DNA of 64,000 nt from CAZEDM01 sp964511075 (lineage in GTDB: Bacteria > Zixibacteria > MSB-5A5 > RBG-16-43-9): contig CAZEDM010000012.1 in assembly GCA_964511075.1 (NCBI GenBank), positions 1 through 64,000 of the forward strand, read 5' to 3'. Positions 1 to 8,504 of this stretch are shown here, piece by piece. Position numbers and translations under genes: made by a program. Below the pieces are notes generated by a model, which saw only the letters and a list, made by a program, of their open reading frames with translations, searched no databases and was not told where the DNA came from. How positions within the stretch are numbered: the first letter of the stretch is position 1; every line of letters starts with the position of its first letter.

Positions 1-2
1 AT

Positions 3-2231
3 GAGGGAGCATTTGCGTTTATTGAGATACCTCTGGCGGAGACCTGCTGTGTTTATGAGCCGTTCTTTGCAGTGGCAATTTTTGACAACTCGGATGATTT
101 CAACGATACGGACTACTGCACTCCCATCTACCTTGGTTATGCGCTCTCCCTGATTTTTGACGGATCTGGAGGATCTGGACAGAGCTATTGGAATCCCTTT
201 GACGGAACAGGCGGTGCCTGGTACGATGTGGTGGAAAATGGTATGTGGTCTGGAGCTTTGCGCGTAGAGGCGATAGGCTACACCGCAGACCAGAACACTT
301 GCCCCAATCCGGAATCGACCTGGTATTACAAGGAAGGGATGCCCGATTTCTATCAGATGAATGCGGCATTCCCCAACAACGGAGCGGCATACTGCGGACC
401 AACCGCCGGTGGCAACTCCATATGGTGGTTCTCCTGCGTGCAGGGCGACTTCCCGCCATCCTGGGGTGGCTGTGACACATTAGCAGGAGATCATCTCGCT
501 CTAATCAACGAGATAGCAGCAGCCTCAGGCACAGACCCGTTTCTGGGAACAGAGTGTGACCTGTTAGAGGAAGGGATCATCAACACCATCTATGCGCATG
601 GCGGCTGGTGGTTCTCCGAGACGACCGAGTACGCACCGGATTTCTGGTCGATCCAGAAGGAGCTGAGAGACTGTAATGATGTTATACTGCTCTTAGGCTT
701 CTGGCAGACCCCGGATGAAGGAGCTACCTGGTACAGGTTTGGCGGACATTTCGTCACCTTGGCTGGAGTGGATATATTCAATTTAGCCTTTGCTTTCAGC
801 GATCCCTATACTACTCCTGCTGGTTACGAGCAGTATTATGCAGCCTGGCCTTCGATCAGTCCGGGTGGATTTATCTGGTTACCGGATTATTATACCGATT
901 GGGTAGACTTTCAGGATCAGAACTTCAGACCTGAGCATCAGCCATTTCATGGAACCTATGATCCCGCCTACCCGGTTTACGTAGAGATAGAGCAGAAGAT
1001 AGGAGTGGCAAAGGGTGAGAAGTATATGAAGGGCTATGTTGAAGGCTCCCAGTCCTACGAGGAGGACAACAACTACGGTGGAATCGCGGATGCTGAGTGG
1101 GAGGTTAACTTCAACGGTGACGGAGCCACTTATGTCAACGGTGGATACTATGGAAGCTACATCCTTGGTACTGACCAGAGTGACCTGAACTGCTCCTATG
1201 GTGATTATCATCCGACTTACAGCTTCGATCCGTTAGCTGCACCGGCCTTTGACACCTTCACCGTCAGTGGAGCTGCTGGTGACTACTTTATTGAGCAGGG
1301 AACCTACAAGTTCAAGCACAGCGTCTATGATATCTACATCACCGAGTATATCTTCGGCTTCTGGGTGCCGGTTGGCGGAACCCAGGATTGCGAGCTGGCG
1401 ATCGAGCACGTGTTCGTGCTGGAGAACCAGGGTGAGGCTACTGTGCTTAACTTGCAGTCAGGTATACTCAACGACATCGACATCGGCGACAATGCTTGCC
1501 ATGTGGGTTGGGATGCCCAGCACAACTCCGCCTGGATGTATGAGGATGTCAACGATACCCTGGTATTCGGAATGACCAAGAAGCCGGCCATTGTTGGAGA
1601 TTATGCCATGACCAACTGGGGTCTCCAGAATGGAGCCAGGATATACGATGGCCAGTATACGGACTCGTTGAAGTACTGGATGGAGAATCTTGGAGTAGGA
1701 ACCGATATTCCTGATTCCTTAGCCGGAGATGATATGGCCCTGTTGTTTGCGGACGTGCCCTTTGATTTACAGCCCGGACAGGTTCGCATAGAGAAGTGGC
1801 TCAAGTGGGGTTATCCCGGATCCATAGCCACAGGTGGAGATGCAAACTGGAGACACTTCCTCTACAACATCCTGCATCAGGAAGGTTTCTACCGTGGAGA
1901 CGTGAACAAGGATGGTTACCTAGATAGCAAAGACATTGTCTATACCATCAACTACCTGTTCAAGGGTGGACCCAAGCCAATAGAATTTGTGGATCAGGGA
2001 GACTTAGACAACGCGTTCACTTCCCCTATACCTTATACAGACACATTCTGGGTAAATGTCGCTGATGTAATTTACAGCGTCAACTATCAGTACAAATATG
2101 GACCTCCCCCTATTGACAAAAACCGATTCTTCATATTGTCTCCCTATGTGGACCAGGCGCACAAGGATGCATACATTGAAAGAACTCCTGGACTCTTTAG
2201 TGATGCTGACTGGAAAGACCTTGGCAAGTAA
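3..2231 (+). CDS. Secreted C39-like cysteine peptidase with dockerin-like tail (5' truncated)
   Basis: The reading frame is open from base 3 at the window edge, so the gene begins outside; the GTG at 72 is an internal codon, not the start. A papain/C39-like core is visible: Cys at 393-395 in YCGPTAGGNS, His at 747-749 in GGHFVTLAGVD, and Asp at 801-803 in FSDPY, giving a plausible Cys-His-Asp triad. A long Tyr/Gly/Asp-rich beta-type region follows. The C-terminus carries two calcium-loop-like dockerin repeats, starting at GDVNKDGYLDSKD (about 1899) and at GDLDN (about 2001), the second degenerate and interrupted by an insertion. Codons upstream of 72 encode ordinary hydrophobic/acidic protein sequence. 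Probably exported, but the signal peptide lies outside the window. The peptidase assignment rests on motif order only; the substrate is unknown. Confidence 0.7.
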   Translation, partial: EGAFAFIEIPLAETCCVYEPFFAVAIFDNSDDFNDTDYCTPIYLGYALSLIFDGSGGSGQSYWNPFDGTGGAWYDVVENGMWSGALRVEAIGYTADQNTCPNPESTWYYKEGMPDFYQMNAAFPNNGAAYCGPTAGGNSIWWFSCVQGDFPPSWGGCDTLAGDHLALINEIAAASGTDPFLGTECDLLEEGIINTIYAHGGWWFSETTEYAPDFWSIQKELRDCNDVILLLGFWQTPDEGATWYRFGGHFVTLAGVDIFNLAFAFSDPYTTPAGYEQYYAAWPSISPGGFIWLPDYYTDWVDFQDQNFRPEHQPFHGTYDPAYPVYVEIEQKIGVAKGEKYMKGYVEGSQSYEEDNNYGGIADAEWEVNFNGDGATYVNGGYYGSYILGTDQSDLNCSYGDYHPTYSFDPLAAPAFDTFTVSGAAGDYFIEQGTYKFKHSVYDIYITEYIFGFWVPVGGTQDCELAIEHVFVLENQGEATVLNLQSGILNDIDIGDNACHVGWDAQHNSAWMYEDVNDTLVFGMTKKPAIVGDYAMTNWGLQNGARIYDGQYTDSLKYWMENLGVGTDIPDSLAGDDMALLFADVPFDLQPGQVRIEKWLKWGYPGSIATGGDANWRHFLYNILHQEGFYRGDVNKDGYLDSKDIVYTINYLFKGGPKPIEFVDQGDLDNAFTSPIPYTDTFWVNVADVIYSVNYQYKYGPPPIDKNRFFILSPYVDQAHKDAYIERTPGLFSDADWKDLGK

Positions 2232-2258
2232 TTACTGAACTTGAGATAGAGACGGATA

Positions 2259-2300
2259 AATCCTCCCCACCTAATAATAACGGCGGGGGGGATTTTTTTA
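2259..2300 (+). terminator. Rho-independent terminator after the peptidase gene
   Basis: The left arm AATCCTCCCC (2259-2268) pairs, with one G-T wobble, with GGGGGGGATT (2285-2294). A run of seven T follows directly, 28 bases after the stop codon. Confidence 0.85.
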
Positions 2301-2316
2301 TTCCCAATTTTGGCGG

Positions 2317-2345
2317 GGGAGGGGCTTGTCCCCTCCCGTTTTCTC
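2317..2345 (+). terminator. Second hairpin terminator, member of the GGGGCTTGTCCCC repeat family
   Basis: GGGAGGGG (2317-2324) and CCCCTCCC (2330-2337) form a perfect 8-bp stem around CTTGT, followed by GTTTTCTC. Near-identical hairpins occur at 17611-17645 and 17976-18003 on the other strand, so this is a dispersed terminator-like repeat. Confidence 0.7.
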
Positions 2346-2439
2346 TACATTAAAAAAACGTGCGACCACACGGTTCTACAAATCCACCCTTCTGAGTAAA
2401 ATCGAAGAAAGGGTTACCCCTATGTTTTTGTATTTCTGC

Positions 2440-2465
2440 TTGACACTCTATTTTGCGTATATAAG
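2440..2465 (+). promoter_or_regulatory. Candidate uvrB promoter
   Basis: A perfect TTGACA (2440-2445) is followed by TATAAG (2460-2465), but the spacer is only 14 bases, so the -10 assignment is uncertain. It lies about 20 bases before uvrB. I saw no LexA-like operator. Confidence 0.4.
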
Positions 2466-2485
2466 TTAGCATTGAAAGGAATACG

Positions 2486-4510
2486 ATGGCTGAGTTTAGA
2501 TTAGTCTCAAATTACAAACCCACTGGAGATCAGCCGCAGGCGATTGAGAAATTAACCCAAGGCATCCAGAGTAAAGAGAAACATCAGACCCTTTTGGGCG
2601 TTACCGGCTCCGGGAAAACTTTTACCATTGCCAATGTGATCGCCAGGGTGGGGAAGCCGACCCTGGTCATCTCACATAACAAGACCTTAGCCGCACAGCT
2701 CTACGGGGAGCTTAAAGGGTTCTTCCCTCATAATGCGGTGGAGTTTTTCATCAGCTATTACGATTACTACCAGCCGGAGGCCTACGTTCCCCAGAGCGAT
2801 ACCTACATCGAGAAGGACACCTCGATGAACGACGATATCGACAGGCTGCGTCTGCGAGCTACCTCTTCTCTTTTGGAAAGGGACGACGTGGTCATCGTTG
2901 CCTCTGTCTCCTGTATCTACGGCTTAGGCTCGCCCAAGGATTATAAAGAACTGCTTCTGTTCCTGGAGGTGGGCGAGGAGACAGAAAGAGATGAGATCCT
3001 GAAATGCCTGATCGATATTCATTATTCCAGGAACGACATCGAATTCGCCCGGGGAACCTTCAGGGTGAGAGGTGATACAGTGGAAATCCATCCGGCTTAT
3101 GAGGAGACTGCCATCAGGTTGGAGCTTTTCGGCGATAGGATAGAGAAAATCTCCGTCATAGATACGCTCAAGGGTGATATCCTGGGGGAGAAGAAAAGAG
3201 TTGCCATCTACCCAGCCAAGCATTTCGTGACCACACCACCTCAATTAGAGGAAGCTGTAAAAAGAATCGAAATCGAATTGGAGGAAAGATTAACCTGGTT
3301 CAGAAATCAGGGCAAGCTCCTGGAGGCGCAGAGGCTGGAATCCAGAACCAAATTCGACCTGGAGATGATGAAGGAAATAGGCTACTGCCCTGGAATCGAG
3401 AACTATTCCAGGCATCTTGCCGGCAGAAAGGCTGGAGAGAGACCTTACTGCCTTTTAGATTTCTTTCCTGAAGATTATCTGATGATTATAGACGAATCAC
3501 ACCAGACCATCCCCCAGATAAGAGGGATGTATGCAGGCGACCGTTCCAGAAAAGAGGTTCTGGTGGAATACGGCTTCAGGCTACCTTCAGCCCTGGATAA
3601 CCGACCCCTGTTTTTCAAGGAGTTCGAGTCTCTGATCAAACAGGTGATCTTCGTTTCTGCCACTCCGGCTGAATTCGAGATAAATAAAAGCAAAGGAGTA
3701 GTAGAGCAGGTAATCAGGCCCACCGGTTTGATAGACCCCAAGATCACGGTCAAGCCCTTGAAGAACCAGGTGGATGACCTGCTGGAGGAGATAAAATTAA
3801 GAGCAGAGAGAAAAGAAAGGGTTCTGGTCACCACTTTGACCAAAAGAATGGCTGAGGATTTAGCGGATTACCTTGCCCAGATGGGGATAAGGGTACGATA
3901 CCTGCACTCGGAAATAGATGCCATCGAGAGAGTGGATATCCTGAGGGATTTAAGGCTGGCGGAGTTCGACGTTCTGGTGGGAATAAACCTTTTAAGAGAG
4001 GGCCTGGATCTGCCGGAGGTCTCCCTGGTGGCCATACTGGATGCGGATAAGGAGGGATTTCTGAGATCGGAAACAGCACTTATTCAGATAGCAGGCAGGG
4101 CTGCAAGGAACAAGGCCGGAGAGGTAGTTATGTATGCAGATGCAGTTACGGACTCTATGAGGACTGCAATTAAGGAGACCAACCGGAGAAGAAAAATCCA
4201 GGAGGAATATAATAAGACACATGGAATTACTCCGCAGACCATCTACAAAACCAGGGAGGAGATTCTAAAGACCACCGCTTTTGCTGATTCCCGGACAGAA
4301 TCTGTAGTCAGGGAAGAGAAAATGGATTATCTGGACCTTTTGACCCTGGAGGACAAGATAGAGCATCTGGAAAGGGCGATGAAAAAAGCCTCGCGCAATC
4401 TGGAATTCGAGAAGGCGGCTTTTTACAGAGACGAGCTAAAGAAGTTGAAGGAAACTCGGAAAACAAAGTTCAAAAGTTCAAGGGTTCAACGGTTCAAGGG
4501 GAAAAAATAA
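2486..4510 (+). CDS. uvrB: Excinuclease ABC subunit B
   Basis: UvrB is the damage-verifying helicase-like subunit of UvrABC nucleotide excision repair; it is loaded on DNA by UvrA and recruits UvrC. The 674-residue length is normal. The Walker A motif GVTGSGKT is at residues 38-45, the beta-hairpin aromatic motif YYDYYQPEAY at about 92-101, the Walker B/DESH box at 336-339, and the helicase C half follows with the conserved INLLREGLDLPEV and QIAGRAARN motifs. A C-terminal UVR coiled domain (about 630-665) binds UvrC. The ATG is preceded by GAAAGGAA. The last ten residues are basic and encoded by low-complexity sequence. It stands alone: terminators lie upstream and a hairpin downstream. Confidence 0.98.
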   Translation: MAEFRLVSNYKPTGDQPQAIEKLTQGIQSKEKHQTLLGVTGSGKTFTIANVIARVGKPTLVISHNKTLAAQLYGELKGFFPHNAVEFFISYYDYYQPEAYVPQSDTYIEKDTSMNDDIDRLRLRATSSLLERDDVVIVASVSCIYGLGSPKDYKELLLFLEVGEETERDEILKCLIDIHYSRNDIEFARGTFRVRGDTVEIHPAYEETAIRLELFGDRIEKISVIDTLKGDILGEKKRVAIYPAKHFVTTPPQLEEAVKRIEIELEERLTWFRNQGKLLEAQRLESRTKFDLEMMKEIGYCPGIENYSRHLAGRKAGERPYCLLDFFPEDYLMIIDESHQTIPQIRGMYAGDRSRKEVLVEYGFRLPSALDNRPLFFKEFESLIKQVIFVSATPAEFEINKSKGVVEQVIRPTGLIDPKITVKPLKNQVDDLLEEIKLRAERKERVLVTTLTKRMAEDLADYLAQMGIRVRYLHSEIDAIERVDILRDLRLAEFDVLVGINLLREGLDLPEVSLVAILDADKEGFLRSETALIQIAGRAARNKAGEVVMYADAVTDSMRTAIKETNRRRKIQEEYNKTHGITPQTIYKTREEILKTTAFADSRTESVVREEKMDYLDLLTLEDKIEHLERAMKKASRNLEFEKAAFYRDELKKLKETRKTKFKSSRVQRFKGKK

Positions 4511-4518
4511 AAGAGAAG

Positions 4519-4540
4519 GGTCGGGCAAGGGTGCCCGACC
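4519..4540. repeat. Intergenic hairpin after uvrB
   Basis: GGTCGGGCA and TGCCCGACC form a perfect 9-bp stem with a 4-base loop, followed by TACGAG. The right-hand CCTAC tag places it in the dispersed hairpin family. It may terminate uvrB transcription, although no T tract follows. Confidence 0.7.
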
Positions 4541-4673
4541 TACGAGATTGTTATTTTAAAGAGCGCAGGAGCTTGTGAGTTTGATTCTGAGGCTCTTACT
4601 TTCCAAGCAGAAAAAAGTTGACAATTTCATTCATTTCTGTAATTTAATACTGAATCATTTTTTTGAGATTATT

Positions 4674-5081
4674 ATGTTCCAGCTTACCATAGTCACTGCA
4701 GAGAAAATCTTCTACGAGGATGAGGTCTCCTCCATTATAGCCCCGGGGATTGAAGGATACTTGGGAGTGTTGACAGACCATGCCCCGCTTATAACCTCCC
4801 TGGTTCCAGGGAAACTGACCGTAAAGGACCCTGATGCAAAAGAGACCATTCTGGCAGTAAGTGGAGGATTTTTGGAGGTTTTGAAGAACAAGGTGATAAT
4901 ATTGGCAGATGCGGTTGAGTTCGCCAAGGATATCGACCTGGAAAGAGCAAAAAATGCCCTGGAGAGAGCAAAGCAAAGATTAAAAACAGGGGAAAAAGAT
5001 ATCGACATTCCCAGAGCACTGGCGGCTTTTAAAAGAGCTCAGAACAGGATTGCTATCTGTAAGGAGTGTATCACCGTATAG
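4674..5081 (+). CDS. atpC: ATP synthase epsilon subunit, orphan gene
   Basis: This would encode the epsilon subunit of the F1Fo ATP synthase central stalk (rotor coupling, inhibition of ATP hydrolysis). I chose ATG 4674 (135 residues) because it gives the canonical MFQLTIVTAEKIFYEDEV start; the frame is open 33 codons further upstream but that extension is not epsilon-like. The N-terminal beta-sandwich contains the family motif GIEGYLGVLTDHAPLITSL, and a C-terminal helical hairpin follows (DLERAKNALERAKQRL). No other ATP synthase gene is in the window; the gene sits between uvrB and convergent glutamate dehydrogenase genes. No clear Shine-Dalgarno precedes the ATG. Confidence 0.9.
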   Translation: MFQLTIVTAEKIFYEDEVSSIIAPGIEGYLGVLTDHAPLITSLVPGKLTVKDPDAKETILAVSGGFLEVLKNKVIILADAVEFAKDIDLERAKNALERAKQRLKTGEKDIDIPRALAAFKRAQNRIAICKECITV

Positions 5082-5135
5082 AAACCCAAAGGGGTGAGAT
5101 CGGAAGATAATCCCGGTTTCAATTCATAAATCAGA

Positions 5136-5160
5136 AGGGACAGGTTTGAAACCTGTCCCT
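5136..5160. terminator. Palindromic hairpin between convergent atpC and gdh
   Basis: AGGGACAGGTTT (5136-5147) and AAACCTGTCCCT (5149-5160) are perfect 12-base inverted arms separated by one base. Lying between convergent genes it could act as a bidirectional terminator. It belongs to the same hairpin family (ends in GTCCCT). Confidence 0.6.
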
Positions 5161-5203
5161 CGTTCTATTTGTTAAAGTAAACCTGAAGGTCTACACTCCA
5201 TTT

Positions 5204-6466
5204 TTACGGAAAGATTCCTCTTCTCTTGTATACTTTCTCCAGGCGCATTAAAGCTGTGACATAAGCTGCAGTTCTCCAGTCGATCTTCATCTCCCTAACC
5301 TTATCAGCAACCAGGGTGTAAGCCTCAATCATCTTGTGTCTTAATTTTCTGTCCACCTCTTCTAATTCCCAGAACTCGCTGCGTTTGTTCTGCAGCCATT
5401 CGAAATAACTCACCACCACTCCACCGGCATTGCACAGTATATCGGGAAGCACATCTATCCCCTTTTGCTTAAGAACCTTATCACCTTCCGGCTCGGTCGG
5501 GCCATTGGCTCCTTCTGCTAACAGCTTGACGTTCAGAAGCGGTGCGGTTTCTGCGGTGATCTGATTTTCCAGTGCCGCGGGGATGAAAATATCTGCTTTG
5601 GTTTGAAGGAAAGCTTTATGCTCAATAGGCTCAGCTTTAGCATAGTCCTTGATATAACGATGCTTTTTCACATACTCCGACAGATCCTGCGGATCAATTC
5701 CCTTTGGATTAGAGACAGCCCCGCTGAAATCCTCCACTGCCACGAGCTTAGCTCCATACGGCTTCAAAAGACATGCCGCCCAGGAACCCACGTTCCCGAA
5801 TCCCTGAAGCATAAAAGTGGCACCCTTTAATTCAAACCCCTTGCCCTTTGCCCACTGCTCGATAAGAAAGACTATGCCCTGGCCAGTGGCTTTATCTCTG
5901 CCTAAGCTTCCTCCCGACTTTATAGGTTTGCCTGTGACCACGTGTCTGGAAGCCTGCCTTTTGTGAGGAGGCACAGTGGATAAGTAAGTATCCAGAATCC
6001 AGACCATAATCTGGGCATTCGTGCCAATGTCCGGTGCCAGTATATCAAACTCTGGCCCGATATTGTTCCCCAGATTAAAGGTGAACCTGCGGGTTATCCT
6101 CTCCAGCTCGTGAAATGTATACCTGGAGGGATCGAATTGAATCCCCCCATAAGCTCCTCCAAACGGAAGATTGGCAATGGCTGATTTCCAGGTCATACAG
6201 GTGGCAAGTGTCCTCACATCCTCGATGCTCAGCCCGGGATGAAAACGGATCCCCCCTTCAAAGGGACCCATCACATCATTATGCTGAACCCGGTAACCGG
6301 TGAAAATCTCCACCGGTCCTTCGTCCAGCTTCACCGGGAAGTTGATAATCAGCTCATTCTTTGTGCTGGCCAAAAGGTTACCGATATCGGGATCAAGGGA
6401 GATAAGTTCGGCTGCTTTCTTCACCTGGTCGATGACGTTATCGCAGAAAGACTTATGGGTTGGCAT
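5204..6466 (-). CDS. Glutamate dehydrogenase paralogue lacking catalytic lysine
   Basis: 420 residues, same family and nearly collinear with the neighbouring intact glutamate dehydrogenase, 30 bases downstream of it in the same operon. The dinucleotide-binding domain looks functional (GFGNVGSWAA), but two key positions differ. The substrate-binding segment usually GPYKGG reads GPFEGG (Glu70 for Lys), and the active-site signature usually GGAKGG reads GGAYGG (Tyr106 for the catalytic Lys). Lys94 in the MTWK segment remains. It is therefore probably not a glutamate dehydrogenase by itself. A regulatory partner in a mixed hexamer, as known for the Thermus GdhA/GdhB pair, is a reasonable inference. 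The ATG is preceded by AAGGATAAAATCT. Confidence 0.9.
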   Translation of the reverse strand: MPTHKSFCDNVIDQVKKAAELISLDPDIGNLLASTKNELIINFPVKLDEGPVEIFTGYRVQHNDVMGPFEGGIRFHPGLSIEDVRTLATCMTWKSAIANLPFGGAYGGIQFDPSRYTFHELERITRRFTFNLGNNIGPEFDILAPDIGTNAQIMVWILDTYLSTVPPHKRQASRHVVTGKPIKSGGSLGRDKATGQGIVFLIEQWAKGKGFELKGATFMLQGFGNVGSWAACLLKPYGAKLVAVEDFSGAVSNPKGIDPQDLSEYVKKHRYIKDYAKAEPIEHKAFLQTKADIFIPAALENQITAETAPLLNVKLLAEGANGPTEPEGDKVLKQKGIDVLPDILCNAGGVVVSYFEWLQNKRSEFWELEEVDRKLRHKMIEAYTLVADKVREMKIDWRTAAYVTALMRLEKVYKRRGIFP

Positions 6467-6496
6467 AGATTTTATCCTTAAGTGATTTTTTTTAAA

Positions 6497-7777
6497 TTAT
6501 GGGAAAATCCCGCGTTCTCTGTAAACCGTCTCCAGATGCGAGAGTGCCACGATATAGGCGGCGGTGCGCCAGTCAGTCTTGTATTCCCTGGCGGTATCGC
6601 GTACTCTCTCATAGGCGCTGGTTATTTTCCGATGTAATTTAGTATCAACCTCCTCCAGCTCCCAGAACTCGCTGCGTTTATTCTGTAGCCATTCGAAATA
6701 ACTCACCACCACTCCACCAGCGTTGCACAGAATATCCGGGATCACATCTATACCTCTTTGTTCCAGAACCCTGTCTCCATCCGGGTCGGTGGGGCCATTA
6801 GCTCCCTCCGCTATTAGCTTGACATCCAGCAGGGGCGCAGTATCTGCGGTTATCTGATTCTCTAAGGCTGCTGGGATGAAGATATCTGCTTTGGTCTGCA
6901 GTAGCGCTTTGCGTTCAATCGCCTTTGCCCCGGGATAACCTGCGATCAGTCCGTTATTCTTCTTAGCATATGTCAAAAGCTCCTCTGGGTCAATCCCCGT
7001 AGGGTTGGAGATGGCACCGCTGGCATCTTCAGCCGCCAGTAGTTTTGCTCCGTGCGGCTTTAAAAGAAGTGCTGTCCAGGAGCCTACGTTTCCGAATCCC
7101 TGAACGGTATAGGTAGCTTTGCTTAAATCGAAGCTTTTATCCTTTGCCCATTGTTCGATGGTATACACCACTCCCTGGCCGGTGGCCTTATCCCTTCCCA
7201 CGCTTCCGCCGGATTCGATCGGCTTGCCGGTAACTACATGGATACAGGCCTGTCTCTCGTGCGCGGGCATAGTCGAGACAAAGGTGTCCAATATCCAGGC
7301 CATAATCTGGGGATTGGTATTCACATCCGGCGCAGGGATGTCGTATTCCGGTCCGATATTATTCCCCAGGGCGAAGGTGAAACGACGGGTTATATGTTCC
7401 AGCTCGTTAAAGGAATATTTGAAAGGGTCGAACTGGATGCCTCCCTTAGCCCCTCCGAAGGGGATGTAGGTCAAAGCCCCCTTCCAGGTCATCCAGGTCG
7501 CCAGTGCCCGGACCTCATCGATATCCACTGCCGGATGGAAACGCAGCCCTCCCTTATACGGGCCCAGTACGTTGTTGTGCTGAACCCGATAGCCGGTGAA
7601 AATCTCAATCCTGCCGTCATCCATCTTAACCGGAAAGTTGACTATGATCTCATTGGTTGTCTTGGCTAAAATCTTTCTGATGTCCAGGTCGAGCTTCATC
7701 AGGTCTGCAGCTTTGTTGAACTGCCAGGCCACATTGTCGTAAACGCTTGCTCTTTTCCCTGCTCCTCCACTTACCAT
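6497..7777 (-). CDS. gdh: Glutamate dehydrogenase, catalytic member of tandem pair
   Basis: Oxidative deamination of glutamate to 2-oxoglutarate and ammonia, or the reverse, with NAD(P). The substrate-binding GPYKGGLRFHP and active-site PFGGAKGG lysines are both intact, and the Rossmann motif GFGNVGSW is present. The frame opens with a TTG at 7816, but I choose ATG 7777 (426 residues) because AAGGAG lies 5-7 bases upstream of it and 420-430 residues is the usual length of this GudB/RocG-like subfamily. It is the first gene of a two-gene operon with the lysine-less paralogue. Its 2-oxoglutarate product is the substrate of the KorABCD system encoded 17 kb away. Confidence 0.93.
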   Translation of the reverse strand: MVSGGAGKRASVYDNVAWQFNKAADLMKLDLDIRKILAKTTNEIIVNFPVKMDDGRIEIFTGYRVQHNNVLGPYKGGLRFHPAVDIDEVRALATWMTWKGALTYIPFGGAKGGIQFDPFKYSFNELEHITRRFTFALGNNIGPEYDIPAPDVNTNPQIMAWILDTFVSTMPAHERQACIHVVTGKPIESGGSVGRDKATGQGVVYTIEQWAKDKSFDLSKATYTVQGFGNVGSWTALLLKPHGAKLLAAEDASGAISNPTGIDPEELLTYAKKNNGLIAGYPGAKAIERKALLQTKADIFIPAALENQITADTAPLLDVKLIAEGANGPTDPDGDRVLEQRGIDVIPDILCNAGGVVVSYFEWLQNKRSEFWELEEVDTKLHRKITSAYERVRDTAREYKTDWRTAAYIVALSHLETVYRERGIFP

Positions 7778-7908
7778 ATCTGCTCCTTGAGATTGGGTGT
7801 GTGTCTTTTCAATCAATTGACTATCTGAGGAGCACCCTCGAAATCCTGCTCTTCAAATAGTCAAGTTTAGAAAATAAACGGCGGAAGTCGATTTTTCGTT
7901 TGTGATCT

Positions 7909-8253
7909 TTATAAGTATTCCTCGCAGTGCCAGACACCAGATTCAGGTCTGGGCAGGGTGCAGGTCAGGCGGTTGTCGCAATTCTTGCATAACCCCTTGA
8001 ATCTGGCTGAGACCTTATCCTCAGGACCTGTCTTGCTTGTGTGGCTGGCTGTGGATAATATCCCGTTGACCGTAGCTCTGGCTGGTAAGGCTTCTGCAAT
8101 TTTGAATTCCTCGCACTGCAGAACCGGTCGGTTTGCATTTCTCAGGTAGATGCAGGTATCAGAGTGCTGACAGTTTACGCAAAGGCCACTTAACTCAGGT
8201 TTTCTTGAAACCGAGCTTAACATCTCCTTAGTTTTGACGTTTGATTTAGCCAT
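7909..8253 (-). CDS. Small duplicated four-cysteine protein
   Basis: 114 residues with two copies of one module: GLCVNCQHSDTC-x12-CEEF (about 24-51) and GLCKNCDNRLTC-x11-CEEYL (about 87-114). Each has CxxC, a third Cys five residues on and a fourth about 12 later, next to Glu-Glu-aromatic, suggesting zinc or Fe-S binding. The linker between copies is low-complexity (Ala/Ser/Thr). I do not recognise a function. A strong AAAGGAGGTAAA Shine-Dalgarno precedes the ATG, but it is the 3' arm of a perfect inverted repeat (8257-8300), so translation may be regulated. It is upstream of the gdh pair in the same orientation with 131 bases between, possibly co-transcribed. Confidence 0.8.
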   Translation of the reverse strand: MAKSNVKTKEMLSSVSRKPELSGLCVNCQHSDTCIYLRNANRPVLQCEEFKIAEALPARATVNGILSTASHTSKTGPEDKVSARFKGLCKNCDNRLTCTLPRPESGVWHCEEYL

Positions 8254-8256
8254 TTT

Positions 8257-8300
8257 TTTACCTCCTTTATTGTTTTAGGTTTCTTCCGAAAGGAGGTAAA
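8257..8300 (-). promoter_or_regulatory. Hairpin sequestering the Shine-Dalgarno of the four-Cys gene
   Basis: TTTACCTCCTTT (8257-8268 on +) and AAAGGAGGTAAA (8289-8300 on +) are a perfect 12-base inverted repeat with a 20-base loop. In the minus-strand mRNA the upstream arm is TTTACCTCCTTT and the downstream arm AAAGGAGGTAAA is the ribosome-binding site, five bases before the ATG. Folding would mask it completely. Confidence 0.65.
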
Positions 8301-8370
8301 GCAACAGCTGTGCCATATCTGCATTAACAGATATTCTGATCCCTTTACCCGGAGCTTTTATTCATATAAG

Positions 8371-8381
8371 TCATTATACAC
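8371..8381 (-). promoter_or_regulatory. Possible -10 element for the four-Cys gene
   Basis: The minus strand reads TGTATAATGAC here, a consensus TATAAT. The -35 region 17 bases upstream is weak. It would start the transcript about 110 bases before the ATG, leaving the SD-masking hairpin in the leader. Confidence 0.4.
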
Positions 8382-8504
8382 CAAGATATTAAACCTTAAC
8401 ATGCACTCATTGAATTCAGGGGGGACATTCAAAATCTTCACTTAAAAAGCAGGCTTGAACTGGGGAGATTTGAACCACCGGAGAGGATCTCCTCAATCTC
8501 AAGT

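Noticed and set aside
72..2231. GTG at 72 as start of the first gene
   Set aside because: The same frame is open and protein-like back to base 3, and the GTG has no ribosome-binding site or signal peptide after it.
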